Of a DNA stretch of 64,000 nt, positions 1-7,632 are shown piece after piece (position 1 is the stretch's first letter; every line of letters starts with the position of its first letter). A program made the position numbers and the translations under genes. The stretch is from NCBI RefSeq assembly GCF_002836775.1, contig NZ_PJAQ01000028.1, positions 1-64,000 on the forward strand. The letters are read 5' to 3'. The DNA comes from Colwellia sp. 12G3 (GTDB taxonomy: Bacteria > Pseudomonadota > Gammaproteobacteria > Enterobacterales > Alteromonadaceae). The notes under the pieces were generated by a model. It was not told where the DNA came from, made no database searches, and saw nothing but the letters and a program-made list of their open reading frames with translations.

Positions 1-303
1 CAGTTCCCTCTTCAGTAGATAAGGGCTCCCGCAACCAATCTAACTGTAAACTCCTTATAAAGTATTATCCAATCTAGCTTAAGCAACTGTCCAAGTAAAA
101 TCCCAAAAATAATTATAAAACTCGAACTCGTCTAAGTATCAATTATAAATAGCCGAAGGTTTTCGTTATTTTTTATAATCTCATTACCGTAAAAATCTCA
201 ATCCTAATACTCTCTATTCCTCAATCGAAAGCCTGCGTTGATTTATTTTCCCTATCCACAACAAAATCACAATCCTCTGAATCCAAACCACATTCAATAG
301 TAA
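1..303. other. Non-coding AT-rich stretch
   Basis: I see no convincing gene, RNA or repeat here. All frames are broken by frequent stops. It may be the tail of an intergenic region shared with a gene left of the window. Confidence 0.4.
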
Positions 304-384
304 GACCAATTTGATTAAATCAATGCCTTGCCTCTAAGCCTTTTAATTCTCGCTGAGTGGGAAAGCACTTAATCAACTTGGTAT
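304..384. repeat. Internally deleted MITE-like element, family A
   Basis: An 81-bp sequence in which the left terminal repeat (ACCAATTTGATTAAA) is joined directly to the last ~65 bp of the longer element at 7012-7277. Only about two mismatches separate the shared 65 bp. It ends in TTAATCAACTTGGTAT, the inverted complement of the left end. It looks like a short deletion derivative of family A, sitting just upstream of the DUF808 gene. Confidence 0.75.
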
Positions 385-387
385 AAT
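379..387 (+). promoter_or_regulatory. Extended -10 promoter at the repeat junction
   Basis: The sequence TGGTATAAT matches the extended -10 pattern TGnTATAAT. Its first six bases belong to the right end of the family A element and the rest to the flank. No good -35 box is visible, as is usual for extended -10 promoters. Transcription would begin near 394, about 80 bp before the DUF808 start codon. Activity is inferred. Confidence 0.45.
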
Positions 388-474
388 ACAATTCTTCTTT
401 GCAATTGTTATTGAATAATAAGGTTAAGATAAATATAGTGTTGTCGTTAACAAACATAAATGACAAGGATTTTT

Positions 475-1425
475 ATGGCTGGTGCAAGTTTACTGACGTT
501 ATTAGATGATATTGCCATGCTGCTCGATGATGTCGCGGTTTTATCAAAAGTTGCCGCTAAAAAAACAGCAGGAGTTTTAGGTGATGATCTGGCTGTAAAT
601 GCTGAACAACTTTCGGGTGGTTTAAAAGCAGACCGAGAGCTGCCCGTAGTATGGGCTGTTTTTAAAGGCTCGATGCTCAACAAAGCGATTCTTGTACCTA
701 TTGCTTTATTACTGAGTTACTTCCTACCTATGGTGATCATGCCGTTGTTAATGCTAGGTGGTGCTTATTTATGTTATGAAGGCTTTGAGAAAGTTTGGCA
801 TAAGTTCTTCCATAATGATAAACACATAGAACAACATGAAGAACTAGTGAGTGCACTGCAAGATGAAAATATAGATATTACTCTTTATGAAAAAGATAAA
901 ATCAAAGGTGCCATTCGTACCGACTTTATCCTTTCAGCAGAAATTATTATTATTGCTTTAGGCACTGTCGCAGATAAACCGATAACAACTCAAATATCAG
1001 TCTTAATTTTTATTGCCATTTTGATGACTGTAGGTGTTTATGGCTTAGTCGCCGGTATTGTAAAAATTGATGATGGTGGCCTGTTACTCATTAAAGATAA
1101 ATCCGTTAACCTTTGGGGCAAATCAAAACGTGCCTTAGGTTACTTTATGATTGCTTTTGCACCTAAACTCATGAAGTTTTTAGCTTTTGCAGGCACTGTT
1201 GCTATGTGGCTTGTCGGAGGCTCACTCATTACTCATGGTATTCCTGCTTTTCATCACACCATTGAAATAGCAATAAATTTTGCCAGTAACCTCCCTATAT
1301 TTTCAGGGTTCTTAGTTGCAATTACCCCACTGTTAATCGACTTATTTGTCGGCTTTGTTTTAGGTGCAATACTGGTATTTATTTCTTTAGCGGTAATGAA
1401 AGTCGCTAAGAAAATAAAGAACTAG
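475..1425 (+). CDS. DUF808 family inner-membrane protein (YedI-like)
   Basis: The 316-residue protein begins MAGASLLTLLDDIA, the usual opening of the DUF808/YedI family, so I take the ATG at 475 rather than the in-frame ATG at 460. AAGGA lies just before 475. It has about six hydrophobic segments, including residues ~65-90, ~155-200, ~230-260 and ~285-315, with a charged stretch around 100-140. Full length for the family. The family is conserved in proteobacteria but has no established function. The gene is single, converges with the HopJ/DUF2999 pair, and shares a hairpin terminator with it. Confidence 0.88.
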   Translation: MAGASLLTLLDDIAMLLDDVAVLSKVAAKKTAGVLGDDLAVNAEQLSGGLKADRELPVVWAVFKGSMLNKAILVPIALLLSYFLPMVIMPLLMLGGAYLCYEGFEKVWHKFFHNDKHIEQHEELVSALQDENIDITLYEKDKIKGAIRTDFILSAEIIIIALGTVADKPITTQISVLIFIAILMTVGVYGLVAGIVKIDDGGLLLIKDKSVNLWGKSKRALGYFMIAFAPKLMKFLAFAGTVAMWLVGGSLITHGIPAFHHTIEIAINFASNLPIFSGFLVAITPLLIDLFVGFVLGAILVFISLAVMKVAKKIKN

Positions 1426-1437
1426 AGAGATAAAAGT

Positions 1438-1477
1438 AATGGTTAGTTAATCGCTAATGAGCACTTAACTAACCATT
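1438..1477. terminator. Bidirectional hairpin between DUF808 and HopJ genes
   Basis: A perfect 13-bp stem (AATGGTTAGTTAA and its complement) encloses a 14-base loop that can form a second small stem. It lies between two convergent genes. No long T-run follows on either strand, so termination is plausible but not certain. Confidence 0.55.
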
Positions 1478-1521
1478 AAACACGATGGGTAACAGGTATA
1501 TCTGAGTTTTAGTCAATAATA

Positions 1522-1887
1522 CTAGAGGGATGTTAACGCAATTGATTTAAATTTAATTGCCTGCCAACCACTTTGTATAAAGTTACGAATATTACCATGG
1601 TCATTGCCTTGAGGATTATTTATCACGTCATCACGATAAAACCGTCCAAAACAAGCCAACGTTTGTTGCTCTGTTAACTTATTCAACTGAGCAAAATAAA
1701 ATATCTTGCAAGAGCCTTCATTAGTGCCTGCTTCATTAAGTAAGTCACCATTAGCGAACGTTGCAGGCACATAGCTATAGTTTTCACTAATAACCTGCAT
1801 TACTTGCTCAAAACTTATTTCATCAGCACTTGTATCTAGTTTAGTTATAAAGTTAGCTAAGGTAATGCTTACTTCTTCAGTACTCAT
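1522..1887 (-). CDS. HopJ-type family protein
   Basis: This 121-residue soluble protein matches the HopJ type III effector family from memory: a helical N-terminus, then Y-x-P-x-x-F-x-N-G, and a C-terminal part with F-x-R-F-Y-R-D-D-V and H-x-N-I-R-x-F-I-x-x-G-W. Despite the name, the family is widespread in free-living marine gammaproteobacteria that lack type III secretion, so an effector role here is unlikely. There is no signal peptide. Its start overlaps the stop of the DUF2999 gene (TAATG), which implies translational coupling. Real function unknown. Confidence 0.82.
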   Translation of the reverse strand: MSTEEVSITLANFITKLDTSADEISFEQVMQVISENYSYVPATFANGDLLNEAGTNEGSCKIFYFAQLNKLTEQQTLACFGRFYRDDVINNPQGNDHGNIRNFIQSGWQAIKFKSIALTSL

Positions 1888-2147
1888 TAAATATCACCGG
1901 CTTTTAATCTTGCTTTTGCTTCCTCTACTTTAGAGAAATCTAAACCTAGCTCATTTACTGCCTGTTCAATAAGTCCTGGATCTGCCATCACTAAACTCAT
2001 AATCGCTTGTAGTTTTTCAGGTGGAATGCCAAGTTGTGCAATGAATGCCATTGCCATCATAGGATTTTCAGTGAGCGCCTGAAAAAGCTCATTAATTTTT
2101 TCATCACTGATATTTAGTTCTTTTAATATTTGGATAATCGGGTTCAT
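1887..2147 (-). CDS. DUF2999 family small protein
   Basis: An 86-residue, helix-rich acidic protein that fits the DUF2999 family of Alteromonadales and Vibrionales. It has leucine-rich helices, an internal M-A-M-A-F stretch and a charged C-terminus (E-E-A-K-A-R-L-K-A-G-D-I). It has no signal peptide, membrane segment or catalytic motif. It is the first gene of a two-gene operon with the HopJ-family gene. Function is not known. Confidence 0.8.
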   Translation of the reverse strand: MNPIIQILKELNISDEKINELFQALTENPMMAMAFIAQLGIPPEKLQAIMSLVMADPGLIEQAVNELGLDFSKVEEAKARLKAGDI

Positions 2148-2240
2148 TGAATTTTCTCATTGTTAAGACATTAATTAATAATACAGCTATTTTAACAAAT
2201 AAAATCCATTGATAAAGCATCTGCTGTCTTTAAAAATAAT

Positions 2241-3311
2241 TTACTCCGATTGATCGGTTACTTTATCAGCGGTTTTATCTGTATTGGTCGTTTTAAGCCT
2301 TTGCCGATATTGTGCTTTAGCTAGTTTTTGTAAATCGGCAACCTCGTCACTTTCATCGACAATTTCACGGCCGAGGAAAGTTTCAATGGCATCTTCTAGT
2401 GTTACCACCCCAGCAGTTTGACCAAAATGATCTTCTACAATAAATATATGTTCATGACGCTTAATAAATAGATCAAGTAAATTTAGCACTGGCAACCGTT
2501 CCGACACCCTACCTATAGGGCTAATAATATTTTCAAGACTTTCCTGTCCTTGTCCCTGTCTTTCGTTTTCATATAAGTTAGCTTTAATAACAACACCACA
2601 AATATTATCAATACTGTCATCATAAACGGGAATTCGGGTAAAATTTGCTGTCTTTTCATTGTTAATAGCTTCCGTAATTGTTACCTCTTTAGCTAAAGCA
2701 TGCACAACAGTGCGTGGTGTCAAAATATCTTTTGTTTTGGTCTTTCGTAATTCTAAAATATTTTCAAGTAATTGATTTTCTTTCTTATCGAGTGTTCCAC
2801 CTTTATGGCTGAGCGCTGCGACCATCAGTACCTCTTCCCTTGTAATGACATCTTTATTTTTACGGCTAAACAAACGAGTAAGTAATGATGAAAGCCAGAC
2901 AAGGGGATAAATAATTTTAACTAAAAAAGAAATGATATAGGCAGAAGGTATTGCTAAAGTACGCCAGAAGTTAGCCCCCAGTGTTTTAGGAATAATTTCA
3001 GAGAAATATAAGATAGCCAAAGTCAGTAAAAAAGCAATAAGGGTTTCTTTTTGCTCGCCAAAAATACGAACAGCTTGAGCACCAACACCAACCGCCCCCA
3101 TTGTGTGAGCAAACGTATTAAGGATCAGAATACTTGAAATAGACTGATCTAGATTATTCTTTACCTTAGCTAATTTTTTTGCCCCTAGTGCTTTAGCCGC
3201 AAGTTTTTGTGCCACAAATGCAGGGCTGACTGAAAGTAAAACGGCCTCTAAAATAGAGCATAAAAATGAGACTCCAATAGCAAGCACAAGGTAAATCATA
3301 AGTAATGCCAT
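2241..3311 (-). CDS. CNNM/CorB-like transporter with CBS pair
   Basis: The 356-residue protein has an N-terminal CNNM (DUF21) membrane domain, residues ~1-190, with four hydrophobic segments and the family motif F-S-E-I-I-P-K-T-L-G. A linker with E-E-V and T-P-R-T-V follows, then two CBS domains at ~210-325 (T-R-I-P-V-Y-D-D, then G-V-V-T-L-E-D-A-I-E). CNNM proteins are linked to Mg2+/divalent cation export. The C-terminal CorC/HlyC domain of longer relatives is absent, and the protein ends in a charged tail. A second CNNM gene lies at 57100-58134. A family B repeat sits ~60 bp upstream of its start. Confidence 0.88.
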   Translation of the reverse strand: MALLMIYLVLAIGVSFLCSILEAVLLSVSPAFVAQKLAAKALGAKKLAKVKNNLDQSISSILILNTFAHTMGAVGVGAQAVRIFGEQKETLIAFLLTLAILYFSEIIPKTLGANFWRTLAIPSAYIISFLVKIIYPLVWLSSLLTRLFSRKNKDVITREEVLMVAALSHKGGTLDKKENQLLENILELRKTKTKDILTPRTVVHALAKEVTITEAINNEKTANFTRIPVYDDSIDNICGVVIKANLYENERQGQGQESLENIISPIGRVSERLPVLNLLDLFIKRHEHIFIVEDHFGQTAGVVTLEDAIETFLGREIVDESDEVADLQKLAKAQYRQRLKTTNTDKTADKVTDQSE

Positions 3312-3371
3312 TATTGTCTATATTCCCTTTGTCCCATACCCGAGCAATCCCCCATAAAATATTTAACCGTT

Positions 3372-3633
3372 ATACCCGTTACCAATCAAAGTGCGGGAAT
3401 TCAGTGGGAAATAAAATAGCGTTAGGCAAGGAGGATAATTTAAGCATAGTCATTCTGTGCTTTGATTATTTAACGCCACATAAAGCGATTTTAAACCCAT
3501 AAAAGAAGCGCTTGAGCAACATCACCCCATCGTTTCTGTGATTTATAAGGGAATAACCCTTATTTCATAACCGCGCCTTGAATTGAAATTGCTCAAGCAC
3601 TCTGAAACCTGCATCTTGAATGATAACGGGTAT
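3372..3633. repeat. MITE-like element, family B
   Basis: A 262-bp non-coding element bounded by ATACCCGTTA and its inverted complement TAACGGGTAT. The similarity of the ends continues imperfectly for several more bases. It contains an internal near-palindrome ATAAGGGAATAACCCTTAT and an inverted repeat of TTGAGCAA/TTGCTCAA. No transposase is encoded. A decayed piece of the same family lies at 47760-47795. No clear target duplication is seen. Confidence 0.75.
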
Positions 3634-3839
3634 TTACATTATAGTATTAAATTAAGGACAATATTACAGATGGGTAGTTATAGGTAATTGGAAATATACG
3701 GTTAATGAGTCAAACAGGTCTTTAATGATACTTACCTACCCCCATAAGAAAATAAAAAGTATAATAGAGCTGTTTTACCTAAGTAAAATAGACAATAACC
3801 AAATTAGTACCTATTACCCTAAGCATTATTAAACTAACT

Positions 3840-4349
3840 ATGTCATCACCATTGAAGTATTTATCAGCCTATTCTCAGCAAGTACAAACTCAGGTTCAGC
3901 AAATGCTTGACCAAAAAAAACTTGCCCAATATTTATTGACTAAATACCCTACTACCCATGAAATAAGTAACGATAAAGCTTTACGCTGTTATGTGATGGC
4001 ATTAAAAAATCAATATTTAAAGAAATCTGCACCGTTAAGCCAAATAAAATATGATGATAAAATTCACATTATCAACAATGCTTTAGGTTTACATACTTAT
4101 ATTTCTCGTGTGCAAGGTAATAAGCTTAAGAGCAAAAATGAGCTTCGTATTGGTAGCCTCTTTAAAAAAGCCCCTGAAGCTTTCCTAGCCATGATTGTGG
4201 TGCATGAATTAGCGCATTTAAAAGAGAAAGAGCATAACAAAGCATTTTATAAACTATGCCAAAGCATGTTGCCTGAGTATCATCAATTGGAATTAGATTT
4301 ACGTATATACCTTACGCAATTAGAAGAGCTAGGTGATATTTATAACTAA
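3840..4349 (+). CDS. YgjP-like M48-type metallopeptidase domain protein
   Basis: A 169-residue cytoplasmic protein with the zinc-peptidase motif H-E-L-A-H (HExxH) around residues 122-126. A nearby E-K-E-H-N-K-A-F-Y and a C-terminal helix are typical of YgjP/WLM-like gluzincins (DUF45). E. coli YgjP is of similar size. There is no signal peptide. Its substrate is not known from sequence. It is followed by the tiny gene at 4452, about 100 bp downstream on the same strand. Confidence 0.85.
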   Translation: MSSPLKYLSAYSQQVQTQVQQMLDQKKLAQYLLTKYPTTHEISNDKALRCYVMALKNQYLKKSAPLSQIKYDDKIHIINNALGLHTYISRVQGNKLKSKNELRIGSLFKKAPEAFLAMIVVHELAHLKEKEHNKAFYKLCQSMLPEYHQLELDLRIYLTQLEELGDIYN

Positions 4350-4451
4350 GATCCAAACATTTTAAATGTTAGAAAGAGCTTCCTCCCACTTGTTTGATGA
4401 GCTATTTTTATATAAATTACTGCTTAACTACCAAAAGAATAAAATACGAAG

Positions 4452-4622
4452 ATGTCTGAAACTAAGATTACGTTTGAATTGGAAAAACAAAACAAGAATA
4501 GTGTCCGCTATAAAGAAATCCCCAAAGATGGCATGCCACCAATTTTAGGCTCTATTTATGTACAAAAGTGGTATGCGGGTAATAGTAAATATCTAGAAGT
4601 GACTATTAATAAAGTGGATTAA
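4452..4622 (+). CDS. Small conserved-looking hypothetical protein (56 aa)
   Basis: The frame starts MSETKITFELEKQNKNS and ends in LEVTINKVD, giving 56 residues with an evenly charged composition. A strong terminator lies ~40 bp beyond its stop, as expected of a real transcript end. The body (K-E-I-P-x-x-G-M-P-P-I-L-G-S-I-Y-V-Q-K) reads as a compact beta-rich domain. It overlaps a different frame (4366-4548) that I regard as spurious. Family not recognised. Confidence 0.7.
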   Translation: MSETKITFELEKQNKNSVRYKEIPKDGMPPILGSIYVQKWYAGNSKYLEVTINKVD

Positions 4623-4660
4623 TACATTTGGCTTTAAATTTAATGGGATGAAAAACCAAA

Positions 4661-4698
4661 AAACCAGAATACCTTATTAAGGTAATTCTGGTTTTTTT
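4661..4698. terminator. Rho-independent terminator, usable on both strands
   Basis: AAACCAGAAT-ACCTT pairs with AAGGT-AATTCTGGTTT around a short loop and is followed by seven Ts. The minus strand has a T-rich run on the other side, so it can end both the 4452 gene and the convergent 4738-4905 gene. Confidence 0.85.
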
Positions 4699-4737
4699 AG
4701 TTTAACCGCTAGTAAAACTAACGGTTATCATTTCTTG

Positions 4738-4905
4738 CTACGATTGATATAACATAGCTAGAAAATCTTTAGACTCATTCAATTGGGTAAATTTAAACAA
4801 TTTTGAACCGGCTTGGTCTTTAACAACAACATTTAATTTGTTAATTGAAATAGACTTTACTGGTGCTTCAATAGCGTAAATCTTACCTTGATAAGTATAA
4901 GACAT
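4738..4905 (-). CDS. Small hypothetical protein (55 aa)
   Basis: The frame begins MSYTYQGKIYAIEAPVKS, preceded at good spacing by a strong AAGGAG ribosome binding site, and ends in FLAMLYQS. It is predicted soluble and beta-rich. It converges with the 4452 gene on a shared terminator. Nothing in it suggests a catalytic role, and I do not recognise the family. The ribosome binding site and the terminator are the main support. Confidence 0.7.
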   Translation of the reverse strand: MSYTYQGKIYAIEAPVKSISINKLNVVVKDQAGSKLFKFTQLNESKDFLAMLYQS

Positions 4906-5274
4906 AATATAACTCCTTTAATTGCGTAAACACGCAATATTAAAAAGCCCATAACTGCATATACATAATGATAATAATACGATGAACTAACCGAGAATGA
5001 CTCGGGATCTCATGCAGCAAAAAGCTTTAATTTAATAACTTTTTATTAAGGTATTGGCTGACTGTGAAAGGGAAAGACAAAACACGAAAAAATCACTGGG
5101 GATTAACGTTAATTAGCTGAGGAAGGCTAATCAACGTTAGAGAATATACGGGGCTTTGTAGGAAAAGTAAACATCTATTTTATAAGTATTCGATAATAGC
5201 ACTAAAACAACCGGTTAAATTGAAATCAATGTGACCTAATACTCACGTTATAGCTAGGTAATATGCAGGTTTAA
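4906..5274. other. Intergenic region with two hairpins
   Basis: No gene seen. It contains a small perfect hairpin near 4991-5005 (CCGAG/CTCGG) and a larger one at 5105-5138, where AACGTTAATTAGC pairs with GCTAATCAACGTT apart from one mismatch. Neither is followed by a T-run. The part nearest 4905 should hold the promoter of the 4738-4905 gene. Confidence 0.5.
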
Positions 5275-6201
5275 CTAGCTAAGGCACTTTATCGATAAAA
5301 TATCACATTCAACATTATCGAGTATCTTTTCAATAGTATTACCGATGAATTTTCCATTATTACCCATGCCCATGACTAATAAATCTATTTGGCATGATTT
5401 CACTAAATCTGGTAATTCATATTCGGCAGAACCAGCGACTAAATGTGTCGATTTTTCAGTAAATTCATAATCCTTAAGTAATTCGTCAAATATAACTTTA
5501 TGATGATGTTTTATCGCATCACTATAATCGTTAAAATCACCATTAACTAAGCTATGGTCCATACCTACTGAACTCATACCCTGCCATAATTCAATGCCTA
5601 TAGGTTGATAACAATGGCAAACCTGCAATTCTCCATCAAATAACTCAGCCATTACCAAACCAGCTTGTAGAATATTAGTATCTAATCGCTCGGTTTTATC
5701 GTGTGTTTTTTCAGGATCAACCGCAGCCATAATCTTATGATATGAATAGTCGCTAATGTTCTTAGTGAGTAATAAAGGGACCTTACAGTGCTCTAACAAT
5801 TGCCAATCACTGGGGGTGAAAAATATTTTATTAATAATAGAATCTTGTTTGGTTGACTTAATGACCAGAGAAACGTCAGTACTCGCTACTTTTGCTAATA
5901 CTGCACAACTAACATCGCAATGCCAAACAACATCGATGTTAACCACTATATTAAGTGCTTTGACTTCAGATACATAGGTTTCTAACCAACGAACTTTCGA
6001 AGCTAAATACTCTTTTTGTAACGCTTCTAATTGTGTTTGATTGAAGTTCCAATGGCTAACAAATTGACTATTATAAGCCACAAGAAATAGCTCGATACTT
6101 GCTGATGTTTTTTCCGCAATGTTAATGGCTTGCACTAACGCTGCTTGATGATCACTAGTCGAGTCCATCACCACCAAAATATTTTTAATCAATCTCATCA
6201 T
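5275..6201 (-). CDS. Tandem universal stress protein (UspE-like)
   Basis: The 308-residue protein carries two Usp domains. The first spans ~1-150 (starting K-N-I-L-V-V-M-D) and the second ~155-308. The second has the ATP-binding style motif G-M-G-N-N-G-K-F-I-G-N-T with a following E-K-I-L, and ends C-D-I-L-S-I-K. This two-domain layout and length match UspE. It is cytoplasmic. There are two adjacent start codons, and the AGGAG site suits the second (6198) slightly better. It stands alone, with a long upstream region. A second Usp-type gene is at 60702. Confidence 0.85.
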   Translation of the reverse strand: MMRLIKNILVVMDSTSDHQAALVQAINIAEKTSASIELFLVAYNSQFVSHWNFNQTQLEALQKEYLASKVRWLETYVSEVKALNIVVNIDVVWHCDVSCAVLAKVASTDVSLVIKSTKQDSIINKIFFTPSDWQLLEHCKVPLLLTKNISDYSYHKIMAAVDPEKTHDKTERLDTNILQAGLVMAELFDGELQVCHCYQPIGIELWQGMSSVGMDHSLVNGDFNDYSDAIKHHHKVIFDELLKDYEFTEKSTHLVAGSAEYELPDLVKSCQIDLLVMGMGNNGKFIGNTIEKILDNVECDILSIKCLS

Positions 6202-6372
6202 TAGCTCCTAAATAGCAGTTATCCAAGTGATATTACTGCGATAAAAATCGCTATTCACTAAGAAAGTAATTTGCTGTTTCCCTAACTTAAAAATTAGTTG
6301 ATTTACAGACTTTTAGCAACGTATTTACCTTGATTTTTCCTACTAGTTGATCTAAATAATGTATCCTTTATC

Positions 6373-6467
6373 TGTAATGCCATGTCTAACCATTTAAACG
6401 AACAATGGCACATTTTTTGATAGTATTAATTTTCGAGATAATGTGCCTTGCCCCCCATGGCATTACA
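6373..6467. repeat. Nested inverted repeats, unexplained
   Basis: Outer arms TGTAATGCCATG (6373-6384) and CATGGCATTACA (6456-6467) are perfect complements. Inside them GGCACATT (6407-6414) pairs with AATGTGCC (6440-6447). This would fold as one long stem-loop of ~95 bases or could be two operator pairs. It lies between the divergently oriented Usp gene and the secreted 122-residue gene. Confidence 0.6.
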
Positions 6468-6606
6468 TTTTATTCTGAACTATTTCCCGCTTTATTAGGA
6501 ATAAGTTAATCTACTGATAGATTAAAGGTTAACTTACCTGTATTAACTTGCTTGTACTTACTAAGTGTAACAATTAAAAATATAGCCAATAGAAGGACGT
6601 TTTTAA

Positions 6607-6975
6607 ATGAAAATGATCATAGTTTTTGTTCTTATTTTAACTATTTCATATGTTTCTCATGCTAAAGATGCTGCTGACATAGCAATAGATGCGGTAAAAT
6701 CACATGAAAAAATCATTCATTTTCTTAAGGATAAATCCTCAAATGACTACCAAGTCACCTACCAGCAATTAGAACTCGGTGGGATTTGTGGTTTCGTTGG
6801 TTGTAATTGGCGACAACTCGTTTCTGTTATCATTACCTCCAAAAGTTCAAATAATCCATCTAAGACTATTTTAGTATTAGTTGAGGGCCTAACATCAACT
6901 ATCGATAGCAAACCAACAGTTAGCTTTGTTAATCTAAAAACTAGCTTAGAAAATGAATTGATTGTTATTAACTAA
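6607..6975 (+). CDS. Secreted or periplasmic hypothetical protein
   Basis: A 122-residue protein with a signal peptide of about 19 residues (MKMIIVFVLILTISYVSHA, then K-D-A-A-D). The mature part has a striking L-G-G-I-C-G-F-V-G-C-N-W-R-Q-L-V-S-V motif around residues 56-74. Its two cysteines, three residues apart from each other across a glycine-rich turn, could form a disulfide. AAGGAC precedes the ATG. It is not in an evident operon. Family and function not recognised. Confidence 0.7.
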   Translation: MKMIIVFVLILTISYVSHAKDAADIAIDAVKSHEKIIHFLKDKSSNDYQVTYQQLELGGICGFVGCNWRQLVSVIITSKSSNNPSKTILVLVEGLTSTIDSKPTVSFVNLKTSLENELIVIN

Positions 6976-7011
6976 TCTATTTATTCTCACCTCTTACCAA
7001 AAAAGTAACTT

Positions 7012-7277
7012 ATACCAATTTGATTAAATTTCTTCCCAACTCAGAGCTCTGATCGATATTCAATAACAAGGCAAATTTGTTTCGGTTTAGTCATTCTAAA
7101 TCAAATAAACTTAACGATGTTAATGAACATCGAGAAAGCTCCCAGAGGGCGAGTTTAAAAGGTTTACATGCTGCGTTATTGATTTTGATAAGGGAATAAC
7201 CATTCTCTTCAATCAATGCCTTGCCTCTAATCCTTTTAATTCTCGCTGAGTGGGAAAGAACTTAATCAACTTGGTAT
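7012..7277. repeat. MITE-like element, family A (full copy)
   Basis: A 266-bp element with terminal inverted repeats ATACCAATTTGATTAA and TTAATCAACTTGGTAT (15 of 16 positions pair). It has no open frame for a transposase. Its last ~65 bp recur at 304-384. An internal ATAAGGGAATAACC is shared with family B at 3372-3633, suggesting related elements. The end repeats of this type are, as I recall, common in Colwellia and its relatives. Confidence 0.8.
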
Positions 7278-7632
7278 TACAAAACTATATTGTACCAAGC
7301 CGATTAATAGCTGCTATCACCTCAACACCCGCTTTATTCTTATAAAACCTGACCGCATAATAAATTGATATAAAGTAATAAAAATATAAAAACTTCTGCC
7401 TTTTATATCAAATACGTTCTTTGTAACGATTTCATTACGATTCCAATTGTTAAATTATTATTAATTTTTTGTTAATAACTTAATTTTACTGCTACGTTTA
7501 ATTTGTCAGCAAAGACTGACTAAAAATCCTCCACATTGACTTAAACGAAATTATGTTTAATTTTTTGGAGAAAATAAAAATAATGTCTGGTTTTTATCCC
7601 AGATACAAAATTAAGTTTAATAGGTATATTTC
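7278..7632. other. Promoter region of the M4 protease gene
   Basis: A 355-bp non-coding, very AT-rich stretch between the family A repeat and the protease start. It must hold the protease promoter. I see a short TCTGG/CCAGA hairpin ~35 bp before the start, but no confident promoter box. Confidence 0.4.

Noticed and set aside
447-683. Minus-strand frame opposite the DUF808 start
   Set aside because: Antisense shadow of a confident gene; low-complexity Ser/Thr composition and no ribosome site.
3305-3502. Plus-strand frame running into the family B repeat
   Set aside because: Half of it is repeat sequence, and it overlaps the CNNM start region. No homology pattern.
4366-4548. Plus-strand 60-codon frame
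   Set aside because: Overlaps the better supported 56-residue gene at 4452-4622 in another frame; composition is not protein-like.
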